Below are positions 25,353 through 34,392 of a DNA stretch of 64,000 nucleotides, one piece after another. Position numbers and translations under genes: made by a program. This DNA is from Salinirubellus salinus (GTDB taxonomy: Archaea; Halobacteriota; Halobacteria; Halobacteriales; Haloarculaceae), in contig NZ_CP104003.1 of the NCBI RefSeq assembly GCF_025231485.1, positions 3,735,960-3,799,959 of the forward strand. The letters are read 5' to 3'. Numbering within the stretch: position 1 is the first letter of the stretch; every line of letters begins with the position of its first letter. The notes under the pieces were generated by a model. That model searched no databases and was not told where the DNA came from. It saw only the letters and a program-made list of their open reading frames with translations.

Positions 25353-25397
25353 CTCGTGTCGACTGGTCGGCGCTGTCATGGTTGTCGTGGGTGTTGG

Positions 25398-26243
25398 TCA
25401 GGTCGGCTTCCGAGCGAGTATCGTCGGCGACTCGGTGCTGCGCTCCCCGGCGAGTGTGACGTGGTCGACACGGAAGCCGAGGTCGCGGATTCGTTCGACG
25501 AGCGTCTCGTGGTTGCCGTGGGGCTCGACACAGAGCACGCGGCAGTCCTCGTAGGCCAGCGTCGCCTCCAGTCCGTCGATGACCGACGGTCCTGCTCCCT
25601 CGACGTCGATCTTGACGACGTTCGGCGGTGGAATCCGCCCCTCCTCGACGAGGCTGTCGCCGGTGACGGCGTCGACGTCGACGACGCTCACCGAGCGGTC
25701 GGTGTCCGCGTACGCCGGGTCGATGGAGGACTCCTGTGTCCCCGGCGCGGTCGAGTCCAGCACGTGCAGCTGGACGCGGCCTGCCGTCGACGAGAGCGCG
25801 ACGGGGAGGACGTCCACGTCGACGCGGTTCAACTCGGCGTTCCGCCGGATGCGTTGTCGGTTCGGACCGTACGGTTCGAAGGCGACCACTTGGCCGCCGT
25901 CGATAGCCTTCCCTACCACGCAGGTGTAGGTCCCGACGTTGGCCCCGACGTCGTAGAACACGTCGCCGGGCTCCAGTTCCTCGCGAAGCGCCTCGATGAC
26001 GGGGCGTTCGGCCCCGCCCGCGACGTTCACCACGTGGTACTCCTCGTAGCTGGTGACCTCGAACGTCGCGCTTTCGTCCCCGAACTCGACCGTCTCGGTG
26101 CCCCCGGACAGGGCGAAGTAGAGCCGGAAGTACGCTCGTTTGAGGTGGGCACTGAGTCCCGTCGCTACGAGCGCCCGCTTGAGGGAGCCCCGGTAGAGGT
26201 ACCGGGGGAGCCGTTTCAACAGCGCGGCCGGACTCTCGCTCAT
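25398..26243 (-). CDS. FkbM family SAM-dependent methyltransferase
   Basis: A 281-residue class I methyltransferase. The motif VFYDVGANVGTYTCVVG near residue 90 binds SAM, VVAFEPYGPNRQRI holds the acidic strand-2 residue, and VVKIDVEGAGPSVIDGL near residue 217 is the FkbM-family K-I/D-V-E-G signature. FkbM enzymes usually O-methylate sugars or polyketides, so methylation of a surface glycan is the likely role. ATG 26243 was chosen over an in-frame start at 26387 because an ATAACAAAG box lies 24 nt upstream and the longer N-terminus is Arg/Pro-rich. Confidence 0.88.
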   Translation of the reverse strand: MSESPAALLKRLPRYLYRGSLKRALVATGLSAHLKRAYFRLYFALSGGTETVEFGDESATFEVTSYEEYHVVNVAGGAERPVIEALREELEPGDVFYDVGANVGTYTCVVGKAIDGGQVVAFEPYGPNRQRIRRNAELNRVDVDVLPVALSSTAGRVQLHVLDSTAPGTQESSIDPAYADTDRSVSVVDVDAVTGDSLVEEGRIPPPNVVKIDVEGAGPSVIDGLEATLAYEDCRVLCVEPHGNHETLVERIRDLGFRVDHVTLAGERSTESPTILARKPT

Positions 26244-26267
26244 CGGTCCATCACCCCGCGGTACCGT

Positions 26268-26276
26268 CTTTGTTAT
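26268..26276 (-). promoter_or_regulatory. ATAACAAAG box of the FkbM gene
   Basis: Minus-strand ATAACAAAG ending 24 nt before the ATG at 26243, at the TATA distance of a leaderless mRNA. A plus-strand variant (CTAACAACG) at 26381-26389 lies before the divergent lipoprotein gene. Confidence 0.5.
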
Positions 26277-26429
26277 GCATGAGTTGTGCCACCACATCGG
26301 GTACCGGCGGCCCCGTCGCGGTCCGGGCGCGCCGGTCGGTATGATGTTCCTGTCCCGGGGGCGGGCGTCGTATGTGCCAACTAACAACGTGGTTCAACCG
26401 GCTTTACCATGGTACCGGCACTGGAAATC

Positions 26430-27797
26430 ATGAATCGAAGAGGATTCGTCTCGTCGCTCTGTGTGGGCGGGGCGGCGTTGCTCGGTGGCTGTTCCGGGCT
26501 TCGCCAGGGGACACGCGGGAAACCGGGCACCGACGACGAGGAGGGGCCGGTGCAGGACCCGGTCCCCTCGCCGTCGCCGACGCCCGGACCACCGTACGCC
26601 GACCAGTTCGACCGGGTCGTGAACGTGGTTCGCGCGGGCGCCGATCCGGAGGGTGGCGAGAGCATCGTCTCGCTGGTGAAGGAGGAACTCCGTGACGACA
26701 CGCTCCTCTACTTCCCGGCGGGCGAGTATCTGGTAGACGACCGTATCCACCAGCTGGAGTTCTCGAACGTCGGCCTCGTCGGGCGGGACGCGACGTTCGT
26801 CCCGGAACCGGGGATGGAGGTGGCTATGTTCGATTTCGGGCGGGCGAACCGGGCGTCGGATATCCTCCTCGACGGCCTGACGTTCGACTTCACGGCACCG
26901 AACACCGGGCCGCGACCGTTGAACGTGCAGGCGGGCGGGCAGATGGTCGTCCGCGACGTCTGGGTCCGCGGCACGCAGGACATCGGGGAGGGGATGATGC
27001 GCTTCGACGTGACCCACCCCGACGGTACCGGTGTCGTGGAGCGACTGCGACTCCCCGACGGGTCGACACGGGAGGTGGACTCGGCCGGCTGTCTGGTCGG
27101 TGACAACCACCGGGGGCGGATACAGTTCCTCGACTGCCACGTCGAGGGGTTCTCCAACAACGGCCTCTACGCTGGTCCGGAGCGGGGGACGGTGCAGGTC
27201 CACGGTGGCTACTTCGCCAACTGTCGCATCGCCAGCCTCCGGGTCGGCTCGAACAGTTACGTCAGCGGCGCTCACGTCCGGTGTGATCGGAGTCCCGACG
27301 ACTTCGGGAACATGCGGGGGCTCCGGCTCCGGCAGGGCCGGAACATCCTGATAGAGGACACGCTCATCGAGATGGTGAACGTGAGCGGCAGTGAGGGGGG
27401 GTTGGTCCTCGCGCCGTGGCTGGAGGAGGCGACCATCCGGAACACGAGCATCAAGGTGGAGTACGACGACATTCCTGCAATCAGGCTGAAAGGTCCTGCC
27501 GACGCCATTGGCCTTCCCGGTGGTCGAGTACGGTTCGAGGACATCTCCATCGTAGGCGCGGCCGCAGGGGGAGCGGCTGTCAACGTGACCCGCCGGGATG
27601 GGGTGCAGTTCGAGGGGATCCTCGTCGAGCAGTCCGGGTCGAACCGGGACGGGTTCGTGTTCGACCAGACGAACGGCGCCACCGTCAGCGACGCCACCAT
27701 CCGGGTCACGGGGGAGCCGATCGTGCGGCGGAACTCGACGGTCAGGACGGTGAACGTCCGCTACCCCGGCCCGCGGGACCAGCCACCACTGCCCTGA
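26430..27797 (+). CDS. Tat-exported lipoprotein with right-handed parallel beta-helix
   Basis: A 455-residue secreted protein. The N-terminus MNRRGFVSSLCVGGAALLGGC has the Tat twin-Arg motif and a lipobox ending in Cys near residue 21, so it should be lipid-anchored outside the cell. A Pro/Ser/Thr linker follows, then about 370 residues of short repeated turns and strands (such as DCHVEGFSNNGLYAG and GGYFANCRIASLRVGSNSY) typical of right-handed parallel beta-helices of the pectate-lyase type. Activity is not identifiable, but glycan binding or lyase activity fits the locus. An in-frame ATG at 26409 is possible. The copy at 28123 has closely similar core motifs. Confidence 0.85.
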   Translation: MNRRGFVSSLCVGGAALLGGCSGLRQGTRGKPGTDDEEGPVQDPVPSPSPTPGPPYADQFDRVVNVVRAGADPEGGESIVSLVKEELRDDTLLYFPAGEYLVDDRIHQLEFSNVGLVGRDATFVPEPGMEVAMFDFGRANRASDILLDGLTFDFTAPNTGPRPLNVQAGGQMVVRDVWVRGTQDIGEGMMRFDVTHPDGTGVVERLRLPDGSTREVDSAGCLVGDNHRGRIQFLDCHVEGFSNNGLYAGPERGTVQVHGGYFANCRIASLRVGSNSYVSGAHVRCDRSPDDFGNMRGLRLRQGRNILIEDTLIEMVNVSGSEGGLVLAPWLEEATIRNTSIKVEYDDIPAIRLKGPADAIGLPGGRVRFEDISIVGAAAGGAAVNVTRRDGVQFEGILVEQSGSNRDGFVFDQTNGATVSDATIRVTGEPIVRRNSTVRTVNVRYPGPRDQPPLP

Positions 27798-27897
27798 CAG
27801 GTCGTATCCCTTGAGTGACCCGTCGGTGAGTAGTGACTGGATAGCTTTGACTCAGCCCCCAGGCCAACGAAGTCGGAGTGGATTGGGCGCGCGCCGC

Positions 27898-28110
27898 CAC
27901 GACGGGGGTAGAACGGGGATAAATTAACAGCGAGTAATAACTTTTTTCTGGTACAATTAATATAATAGGATTGATACTGGGGAATGCAATACGAAATGGT
28001 AAGTATCTGATAACCAAAAGATGAACAAACATCCGGAAAGTTATGTAGTTATTTGTGTTTAGCGTTTTATCAGCCACTGATTCCATCGAGAGCATTAATG
28101 TACCGGCGAC
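27898..28110. other. AT-rich intergenic block upstream of the second beta-helix gene
   Basis: Roughly 210 bp with many A/T runs, including a T6 run at 27948-27953, between the two beta-helix genes. The rest of the 27798-28122 gap contains no ORF. It could combine a transcription terminator for the first gene with the promoter of the second (TTAATG at 28095-28100 is about 25 nt before the ATG at 28123), or mark a junction of acquired DNA. Confidence 0.45.
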
Positions 28111-28122
28111 GAGCGGTCGGGT

Positions 28123-30582
28123 ATGGTTGGAAGCCATGACGGTAGAGATGACCGAACCGAAAATGATTCTGACACAGATACTGTCGGAATCGATGAAGTA
28201 AACGAGGCTGACGAAACGGAGGGATCCCCGCAGTTCACGCGGCGGTCCATGCTCCGGACGGCGGCGGCGGCCGCGACGGCCGTGGGCCTCGGGTCCGTCT
28301 CCGGCTCGACGCTGGCGACGGCTGCGCCGGGGAACCGCGTCGACCTCGGTGACGTGGGGCTCAGCCCCGGCGACGACATCACGCCGTACTTGGAGGACTA
28401 CTGCGTCGGCGGGAACGAGGTCCACATTCCAGAGGGAAAGTACCGGTGGGACGGGCGGAGCGGCCTCGGCGGTACCTACGACGGCAGCATGTTCCTCATC
28501 GGCGACGGGAATGGTGCCGTACTAGACATCGGCGACGGGAACGCCTGCGACTTCGACATCCGGACGGGGTCCTCGGCCGGTGCCATCCACGTCAAGTTCC
28601 AGAACATCACGCAGGTCGGCCGCATCGGCGCCGACGGCTCTCGAATGAGTGTCGCCGCGGAGGCGGACGACTCCCTCATCGAGTTCAACCGGTTCGACCG
28701 TCCGGACGGGTGTGAGTTCGACACCGACGCCACGGGTGCGTACGTCCCCTCGGGCCACGCAGGCACGATCCGATTCCTCAACTGCCACTTCGAGCACTTC
28801 TCGAACAACGGTCTGTACGCCTCCTCGCCCGGGCAGGGCGACGGCGGCGACGGCGACGGTACGATCGAAGTCCTCGGTGGGCTCTGGAAGAACAACAACA
28901 TCGGGAACATCCGCATCGGGACGACGGACAGTATCATCGAGGGTGTCACCATCTACAACGACGGGTCCGGTCCCGGGATCTCGGGCGGGAGCAGCAACGA
29001 GATGTCGGTCTACATCCGCGAACCGGGCGTCAACATGCGCATCAACGACTGCGACATCACCACCGTCGGGTCCGCGGCGAACTGCGTCCGCATCGCCGAC
29101 TCGCGGTTCAACAACTCGCGGGACGGCGACCTCACGGTCACGAACACCCGTATCCGCCACGACCAGTCCCCGTCCGTGGTCAACGTCTCAGGCTCGTTCG
29201 GCGTGGGCGGCGACACCATCGACCTGACGGGCGACGGTGACCTCTCGCTCGACGGGGAGGGGCCGTGGGACGGCGTCTGTCGGAACTCCGGCTGTGCAGC
29301 GCCGACGACGGAGCGACGCTGGTACGACTCCGACGGCAGTGACTCCGGTGGCTCGACGGGCGGGTCGAGCACCGCAGTCGAGACGGCCCCCGCGACGGAC
29401 GTGGGTGAGTCGGGGGCCACGCTCGAGGGAAATCTGAACGACCTCGGTGACGCGGCGTCAGCCGAGGTGGGCTTCGAGTACCGCGAGAGCGGCGCGAGTT
29501 CGTGGACGGCGACGGCGACGGAGAGTCTCACGTCCACGGGCGCGTTCAGCCAGTCGGTGACCGACCTCACGTCCGAGACCGAGTACGAGTACCGTGCGGT
29601 GGCGACGACCGGCGACGGCACCACGGTCACCGGCTCGGCGGTGACGTTCAGCACGCTGATGGCGAGTCTCGAGAACCACCTCGTCGTCCGGACGTTCGAC
29701 GACTCGGGGCTGTCCTACGCGTTCACGACGACCGGCCTCGCACGGGCCGGCCCGGAGTCGGAGATCGGGAACAACGACTCCGTCACGGACAACGGCGACG
29801 GGACGTACACCGTCGAGGGTGCCACCGGGAGCGGCTTCACGGACGACTGGTACTTCGACGGCGGGGTCACCGCGTGGGCCGACGAACCGGACCCCGACAA
29901 GGCGACGGGGGACTTCGAACTCGTCCTCAACGGGACCGTCGTCAGCGTCGACGAACTCCTCGGCGACACGGAGGCCGTGGTCGAGACGGGTGCAGCGACG
30001 GACGTGGGCGAGGCCAGCGCCACGCTCGAGGGGTCGCTCACCGACCTCGGCGACGCGGCGTCGGCCGACGTCGGCTTCGAGTACCGCGAGAGCGGCGCGA
30101 GTTCGTGGACTGCCACGGCCACCGAGAGCCTCACGTCCACGGGGACGTTCAGCCGGTCTGTGAGCGACCTCGCCTCTGAGACCGACTACGAGTACCGCGC
30201 AGTGGCGACGGCCAGCGACGGCGACACCGGCACCGGGTCGGTGGCAACGTTCGCCACGGGAGCGGCCGCGGACCCGAGCACCGGGCCGGTCGTCGACCGA
30301 TTCTCGGTCACCGAGGGAGGGTCGCCGAACCCCCACGCCGACATCACCGCTCGGTGGGCCGTCTCCGACAGCGATGCGGACCTGCACTGGGTCCTCGTTC
30401 AGGTCCTCGATCAGAACGACAACGTCCTCGACGCCTCGCGGACCGTCGTCTCCGGGGACAGCGCTTCGGACTTCGACTACTTCCGAATCAAGCGCGCGGA
30501 CGGCCAGACGTTCCAGGTCCGTATCTACGCCGTGGACATGGCGGGCAACTGGACGGAGGACGGCGACACCGTGACCGAGTGA
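28123..30582 (+). CDS. Tat-exported beta-helix protein with two Fn3-like repeats
   Basis: An 819-residue surface protein. Near residue 38 the motif RRSMLRTAAAAATAVG is a Tat signal with a long polar N-terminal extension. Residues 60-395 form a beta-helix homologous to the neighbouring lipoprotein (shared CHFEHFSNNGLYA). Two nearly identical ~90-residue repeats follow at about 420-510 and 620-710 (each with VGFEYRESGASSWTATATES and YRAVAT), separated by a domain near 515-610, and a final beta-sandwich-like domain near 725-819 (ITARWAVSDSDADLHWVLVQV). There is no lipobox or C-terminal anchor, so it may be released or bound to the S-layer. Confidence 0.85.
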   Translation: MVGSHDGRDDRTENDSDTDTVGIDEVNEADETEGSPQFTRRSMLRTAAAAATAVGLGSVSGSTLATAAPGNRVDLGDVGLSPGDDITPYLEDYCVGGNEVHIPEGKYRWDGRSGLGGTYDGSMFLIGDGNGAVLDIGDGNACDFDIRTGSSAGAIHVKFQNITQVGRIGADGSRMSVAAEADDSLIEFNRFDRPDGCEFDTDATGAYVPSGHAGTIRFLNCHFEHFSNNGLYASSPGQGDGGDGDGTIEVLGGLWKNNNIGNIRIGTTDSIIEGVTIYNDGSGPGISGGSSNEMSVYIREPGVNMRINDCDITTVGSAANCVRIADSRFNNSRDGDLTVTNTRIRHDQSPSVVNVSGSFGVGGDTIDLTGDGDLSLDGEGPWDGVCRNSGCAAPTTERRWYDSDGSDSGGSTGGSSTAVETAPATDVGESGATLEGNLNDLGDAASAEVGFEYRESGASSWTATATESLTSTGAFSQSVTDLTSETEYEYRAVATTGDGTTVTGSAVTFSTLMASLENHLVVRTFDDSGLSYAFTTTGLARAGPESEIGNNDSVTDNGDGTYTVEGATGSGFTDDWYFDGGVTAWADEPDPDKATGDFELVLNGTVVSVDELLGDTEAVVETGAATDVGEASATLEGSLTDLGDAASADVGFEYRESGASSWTATATESLTSTGTFSRSVSDLASETDYEYRAVATASDGDTGTGSVATFATGAAADPSTGPVVDRFSVTEGGSPNPHADITARWAVSDSDADLHWVLVQVLDQNDNVLDASRTVVSGDSASDFDYFRIKRADGQTFQVRIYAVDMAGNWTEDGDTVTE
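29380..30265 (+). repeat. Two near-identical Fn3-like repeat units inside the beta-helix gene
   Basis: The units near 29380-29660 and 29980-30262 share long identical stretches (both contain the codons for FEYRESGASSWTATATES) at an offset of about 600 bp. The identity at the DNA level suggests a recent internal duplication. Confidence 0.75.
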
Positions 30583-30781
30583 GGCCGACCGGGTAGCCGT
30601 CACTTCCGCGTCCCGTCGTTCGGGGCACCGTCCCTGGAGGTTCGGACGCCGCCACGCCAAAGCCCCTCCACCCGGTAGCAGCATCGTGCGAACTCGTGGC
30701 ATCCGCCGACACCCCAGCCCCGTCCTCACTCGTCGCTCGCTTCACCGACCGGCTGGGAGGCCGGCGTCGAGGGGCTGACCC
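30583..30781 (+). other. Intergenic stretch upstream of the oxidoreductase remnant
   Basis: About 200 bp after the beta-helix gene. A 68-codon frame (30696-30902) has no recognisable content. An in-frame stop at 30776-30778 closes the oxidoreductase frame to the left. I see no start-codon context or promoter that would serve a full gene. Confidence 0.35.
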
Positions 30782-31747
30782 CCGGACACGGACCCCGGTG
30801 GGCTGTACCTCCAGAAGCGGCTGTTCGGCAACTTCGGGACGCTCGATCGACTCGGGAGTGCGACCGTGCCGGTGTCGAACCTGCTCGCGGGGACGGCCCT
30901 AGTGCGGGGGCTGCTCGAACGGGCGTTCGGGGTGGACCGCCGCCGGGCGCTCCCCGAGTTCCGGCGCGAGACGTTCCGCCAGTGGTTCGCCGACCGAGGC
31001 TCGCGAGTCGCTACCCCCGACCGCGAGGCCGTCCTGTTCCCCGGCCTCTACACGAACCACGTCCACGTCGAGCGGGGGCAGGCGGCGGTCCGGGTGCTGG
31101 AGGCGCTCGGCGTCGGGGTGACCGTCGCGGACGTGAGCGCGAGCGGTCGCGTCCCGCTCTCGCAGGGGATGGTCGCCACCGCGCGCGATTCGGCCGAGCG
31201 GGTGGCCGACACGTTGCTCGGGCACGTCGACGCGGGCCGCGACGTGGTCGTGGTCGAGCCGAGCGACCACGCGGTGTTCCAGCGCGAGTACGAGCGCCTC
31301 CTCCCCGAGGCTAAGTACGAGCGACTCGCGGCGAACAGCTACGAGGTCCTCGAGTACGTCTACGGCCTGCTGGAGAACGGCGCCGACCCGTCGGCGCTCG
31401 CGGCCCCGGCGGATAGGACCGGCGACGGGCGGCTCGCCTACCACGGCCACTGCCAGCAGCGGACACTCGGCGTCGACCGCTACACCGAAGCCGTCCTCAC
31501 GGACCTCGGGTACGACGTCGAGACGTCCGACGCCGAGTGCTGCGGGATGGCCGGAAGCTTCGGCTACAAGCGGGAGTACTACGACGTGAGCCGCGCCGTC
31601 GGCGAGGACCTGACCGACGGGTTCGCGGCCGACGGCCGGCCCGTCGTCGCCAGCGGCACCTCCTGTCTGGAACAGCTCTCGGACCTGCTGGCGCGGCCGA
31701 CCCGGCACCCCGTCGAGGTGGTCGACCCGGCCCAGCGGCGGGGGTAG
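30782..31747 (+). pseudogene. C-terminal remnant of an FAD/Fe-S oxidoreductase (GlpC/YdiJ-like CCG domain)
   Basis: About 320 codons homologous to the C-terminal Fe-S (cysteine-rich CCG) part of FAD-linked oxidases such as YdiJ or GlpC. RETFRQWFADRGSRV is followed by VLFPGLYTNHVHVERGQAAV, YHGHCQQRTLG and the typical SDAECCGMAGSFGYKREYYDV motif. The expected N-terminal part (FAD-binding domain and ferredoxin-type cysteines, several hundred residues) is absent: the frame is closed by a stop at 30776, while coding-like sequence begins immediately after it (GLYLQKRLFGNFGTL). A GTG at 30866 could restart translation, so a shortened protein may still be made. Confidence 0.7.
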
Positions 31748-31851
31748 TGACTCACCGACGGGACTGTCTCCCAACCCTGATTCATAACTCTGTGTGTAGT
31801 ATTTCGATTCTCGTGCGAGGTTGAACAACAAACCCCGCGTCGGGTGCGGTG

Positions 31852-31986
31852 ATGGCACACGACGACATCGCCTCGTACCTGGCAGCGCATCCGAAGATGG
31901 CCGGCGTCCTGTTCACGGCGCTCCTGTTGCTCACCCAGACCGGCTCCGCGATGGCGGCGGTCGGGTCGACTTGCCCCGGCCCCTGA
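31852..31986 (+). CDS. DUF7503-like small membrane/secreted protein, 44 aa
   Basis: A 44-residue protein: MAHDDIASYLAAHPKMAG followed by a hydrophobic segment (VLFTALLLLTQTGSAMAA) and a short polar tail ending CPGP. It resembles the small haloarchaeal family DUF7503 (acidic N-terminus, one membrane segment), which I recognise by pattern and have not checked in a database. Function unknown. The gene lies 30 bp from the convergent CHAT gene. Confidence 0.65.
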   Translation: MAHDDIASYLAAHPKMAGVLFTALLLLTQTGSAMAAVGSTCPGP

Positions 31987-32016
31987 CCGCGGCAGCACGC
32001 CCGACACCCAGACGAC

Positions 32017-34308
32017 TCACTCCTCGGCCGCGAGCAGGTCCGACAGGTCCGCGGCCGTGAGTTCGTCGCTCCACGCCAGCCCGGTCCGTCCGGGCACGCG
32101 GACCGGGATGTCCTCCAGCGCGAGCACCTCGTCCAGTTCCGCCGCGGTCACGCGGAACGTGTCGAGGCGCCCCGTGTTGAGGTAGGCCCGCCGGTTCGAC
32201 CCGACGTAGGGGACGTAGAACGATCCCATCCCGAGCCGGTGGGTGGGGTAGGCGCTCATGGTGGCGTCGAACGACTCGTTCGGGCTCGACTCGACCTCGA
32301 GCAGGACGGGCGTCCCGGAGGCCGCGGTGACGAGTTCGGCGTTCCCGTCGCCGAGGACGACGTAGTTGCTGGCGGAGAACAGGTCCTCGCCGAGGACGTC
32401 GACGGCGAGCTGGAGCGGGTAGCCGGCGTTGAGGATGCGCGCGAGCGTCCGTCCCACGACCGTCGCGGAGCGACTCACCACGTCCGAGAGCGTGACGACG
32501 CCCGCGAGCGCCCCCTTGTCCACGAGCGTCTGGCCCGGTCGGTACGACCGGCAGGCGTTGAGGAAGAACGACTCGACGCCCACGCGGCCGATGCTGTCGG
32601 CGGCGAGGAAGCCGTCGGCACACTGCAGGCCGCGCTCCTCGACGTGGCCGATGTAGTGGACGAAGTCGAGGTCGGACTCGAACACCGAGGCGAGCGTCTC
32701 GCGGTCGGTCAGTTCGTACCGCTCCACGTCGAACGTCACGAGGTCGCGCGCGCCGTAGATGTCGCCCACGACGAGTTCCTCGCGCATCTCGGCGTCGTTA
32801 CAGACCACCGCCATCGAGATGCGGCTGTCGCGCTCTCCGCCGACCCGCGTGGCCCGCTCTAGGTGCCGGGCGTACGACCGGAGGGTGGCCTTCGAGGCCC
32901 CGCGCGGGATGCCCTCGCCGAGCCACGCCTGACTCAGGCTCTCCGGCGCGGGCGGGACGTCGACCACGTCGGCGTCCGCCCAGCCGTCGACCCCCGACCG
33001 GGTGCCCGACCTCGCGGTCGCGCTCGACTCGCCGCCCCCCTCGGCCTGCACGAGCGCCGGCTCCGGGCCGCCCGTCACCGCCGGCGTGGGCGAGGTCCGG
33101 ACCAGCGCGAGGTCCGCCGCGAGGAACGGGAGGTGTCGAGCCGTCTCCGGCACCGCGGGGGCCGTCGCGGTGAGTCGCCAGCGAGGCCACGCCGGCGCGG
33201 TCACGGAGAGCGGCACCGCGAGGTACGCGGCGGTCCGCTCGGCCAGCGGCGCGTCGTAGGCCGCGCGGAGCGACAGCGGGAGGTGCCGCTCGATGGCCTC
33301 GCGCTCGGCCAGCGCCACGTCGTAGTAGCCGACCGTCCGGACCACCGTATCGAGCAGGAACAGGTGCCTGAAGACGTCCCTGACGGCCGTCTCGTACCGG
33401 CCCAGCGGGTCGGCCGGGGTCGACTCCGGCCGGTGGGCCGTGACCCGCGGCGACTCGTCGACGGCGTCGAGCGGGTAGGTCCGGCCCGCCGCGTGGAGCG
33501 CCGGGTCGCCGGGTTCGACGCGCGCGCCGAGGTACGACGCGAGCGACGCCAGCGGGTAGACGTACTCGTAGGCCGGCGGACAGGTGAGCGTCGGCGCGTC
33601 CCCGACCGGCTCGAGGTCGGCAGGCACGTCGAACGCGTCGCCGAACGCGAGTAAGGGTGGGTGCCCCCGCAGCGTCGGGAACGACCGCTCCGGTGACCGG
33701 GTCTTGAGCGCCGACCCGAACACGGAGAGGCCGTCCATCACCCCCGTGGGCGTGCGGGGGACGGTGACGATACCGGCCGGTCGGGAGTGGTGTGACCGGA
33801 CGCCGACCGCGACGTCGACGGGGTCGTCGTCGGCCGTCTCGGCCGCCCCGTCCGTGCCAGTAGTGCCGAACGTGATGGTCGTCTCGTGGGTGGCCGGCGT
33901 CACCGTCACGGGGGCGTCGACGGCGAGGTAGAGTTTCAGGCCGGTGACGTCGAGTTCGAGGTTCCAGCGCCCAGCCGGGACCGTTGCGCCGTCGCGGTTC
34001 GACGACTCGGCGACGAGCGTGGCCTCGGGGTCGCGGACCCGGACGTTCACCCGGCGTGGGACGGTCAGCGAGGGGGTCCGGACGGTGACGGCGGTGGTGA
34101 CCGGGAAGGTGAACCGGGCGTCGCGCGCGGCCTCGTCGAGCGCGGTCGGGTCGAGTGCCACCGGGGCGCGGAACACCGCCGCCCCGCCCTCGATGGGGTC
34201 GTGGACGCGGACGCCACGGCCGCCGGGGAGCGCCGTCACGGTCGGCGTCGCGGCGTCGGCCGCGAGGGTCTCCGGGTCGAACACGAACGGCTCGTCGGAC
34301 CCGCCCAT
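32017..34308 (-). CDS. CHAT-domain (caspase-like) protein
   Basis: A 763-residue protein with a CHAT domain in its last 230 residues. LDFVHYIGHVEERGLQC places the catalytic His near residue 555, and GVESFFLNACRSYRPGQTL places the catalytic Cys near residue 586, as in CHAT and caspase peptidases. The preceding ~500 residues are beta-rich and not recognised; they may sense a ligand or partner. In bacteria CHAT proteases act in cell-suicide and defence complexes such as the TPR-CHAT of Craspase, and in archaea they are poorly described. ATG 34308 is preferred over a GTG at 34323. No partner gene with TPR or gasdermin content lies beside it. Confidence 0.78.
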   Translation of the reverse strand: MGGSDEPFVFDPETLAADAATPTVTALPGGRGVRVHDPIEGGAAVFRAPVALDPTALDEAARDARFTFPVTTAVTVRTPSLTVPRRVNVRVRDPEATLVAESSNRDGATVPAGRWNLELDVTGLKLYLAVDAPVTVTPATHETTITFGTTGTDGAAETADDDPVDVAVGVRSHHSRPAGIVTVPRTPTGVMDGLSVFGSALKTRSPERSFPTLRGHPPLLAFGDAFDVPADLEPVGDAPTLTCPPAYEYVYPLASLASYLGARVEPGDPALHAAGRTYPLDAVDESPRVTAHRPESTPADPLGRYETAVRDVFRHLFLLDTVVRTVGYYDVALAEREAIERHLPLSLRAAYDAPLAERTAAYLAVPLSVTAPAWPRWRLTATAPAVPETARHLPFLAADLALVRTSPTPAVTGGPEPALVQAEGGGESSATARSGTRSGVDGWADADVVDVPPAPESLSQAWLGEGIPRGASKATLRSYARHLERATRVGGERDSRISMAVVCNDAEMREELVVGDIYGARDLVTFDVERYELTDRETLASVFESDLDFVHYIGHVEERGLQCADGFLAADSIGRVGVESFFLNACRSYRPGQTLVDKGALAGVVTLSDVVSRSATVVGRTLARILNAGYPLQLAVDVLGEDLFSASNYVVLGDGNAELVTAASGTPVLLEVESSPNESFDATMSAYPTHRLGMGSFYVPYVGSNRRAYLNTGRLDTFRVTAAELDEVLALEDIPVRVPGRTGLAWSDELTAADLSDLLAAEE

Positions 34309-34392
34309 GCCACGTGGAGTCACGGGCCGGTTATGTCGTTGTCGCTCGCGGGGTCGGCGGCGCTGTTTCTCGGAGACGGCGGGGAGGAACGG

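Noticed and set aside
27948-27953. T6 run as a certain terminator of the beta-helix lipoprotein gene
   Set aside because: It lies about 150 nt after the stop in an AT-rich block and could equally be part of the downstream promoter region, so it was not listed as a terminator.
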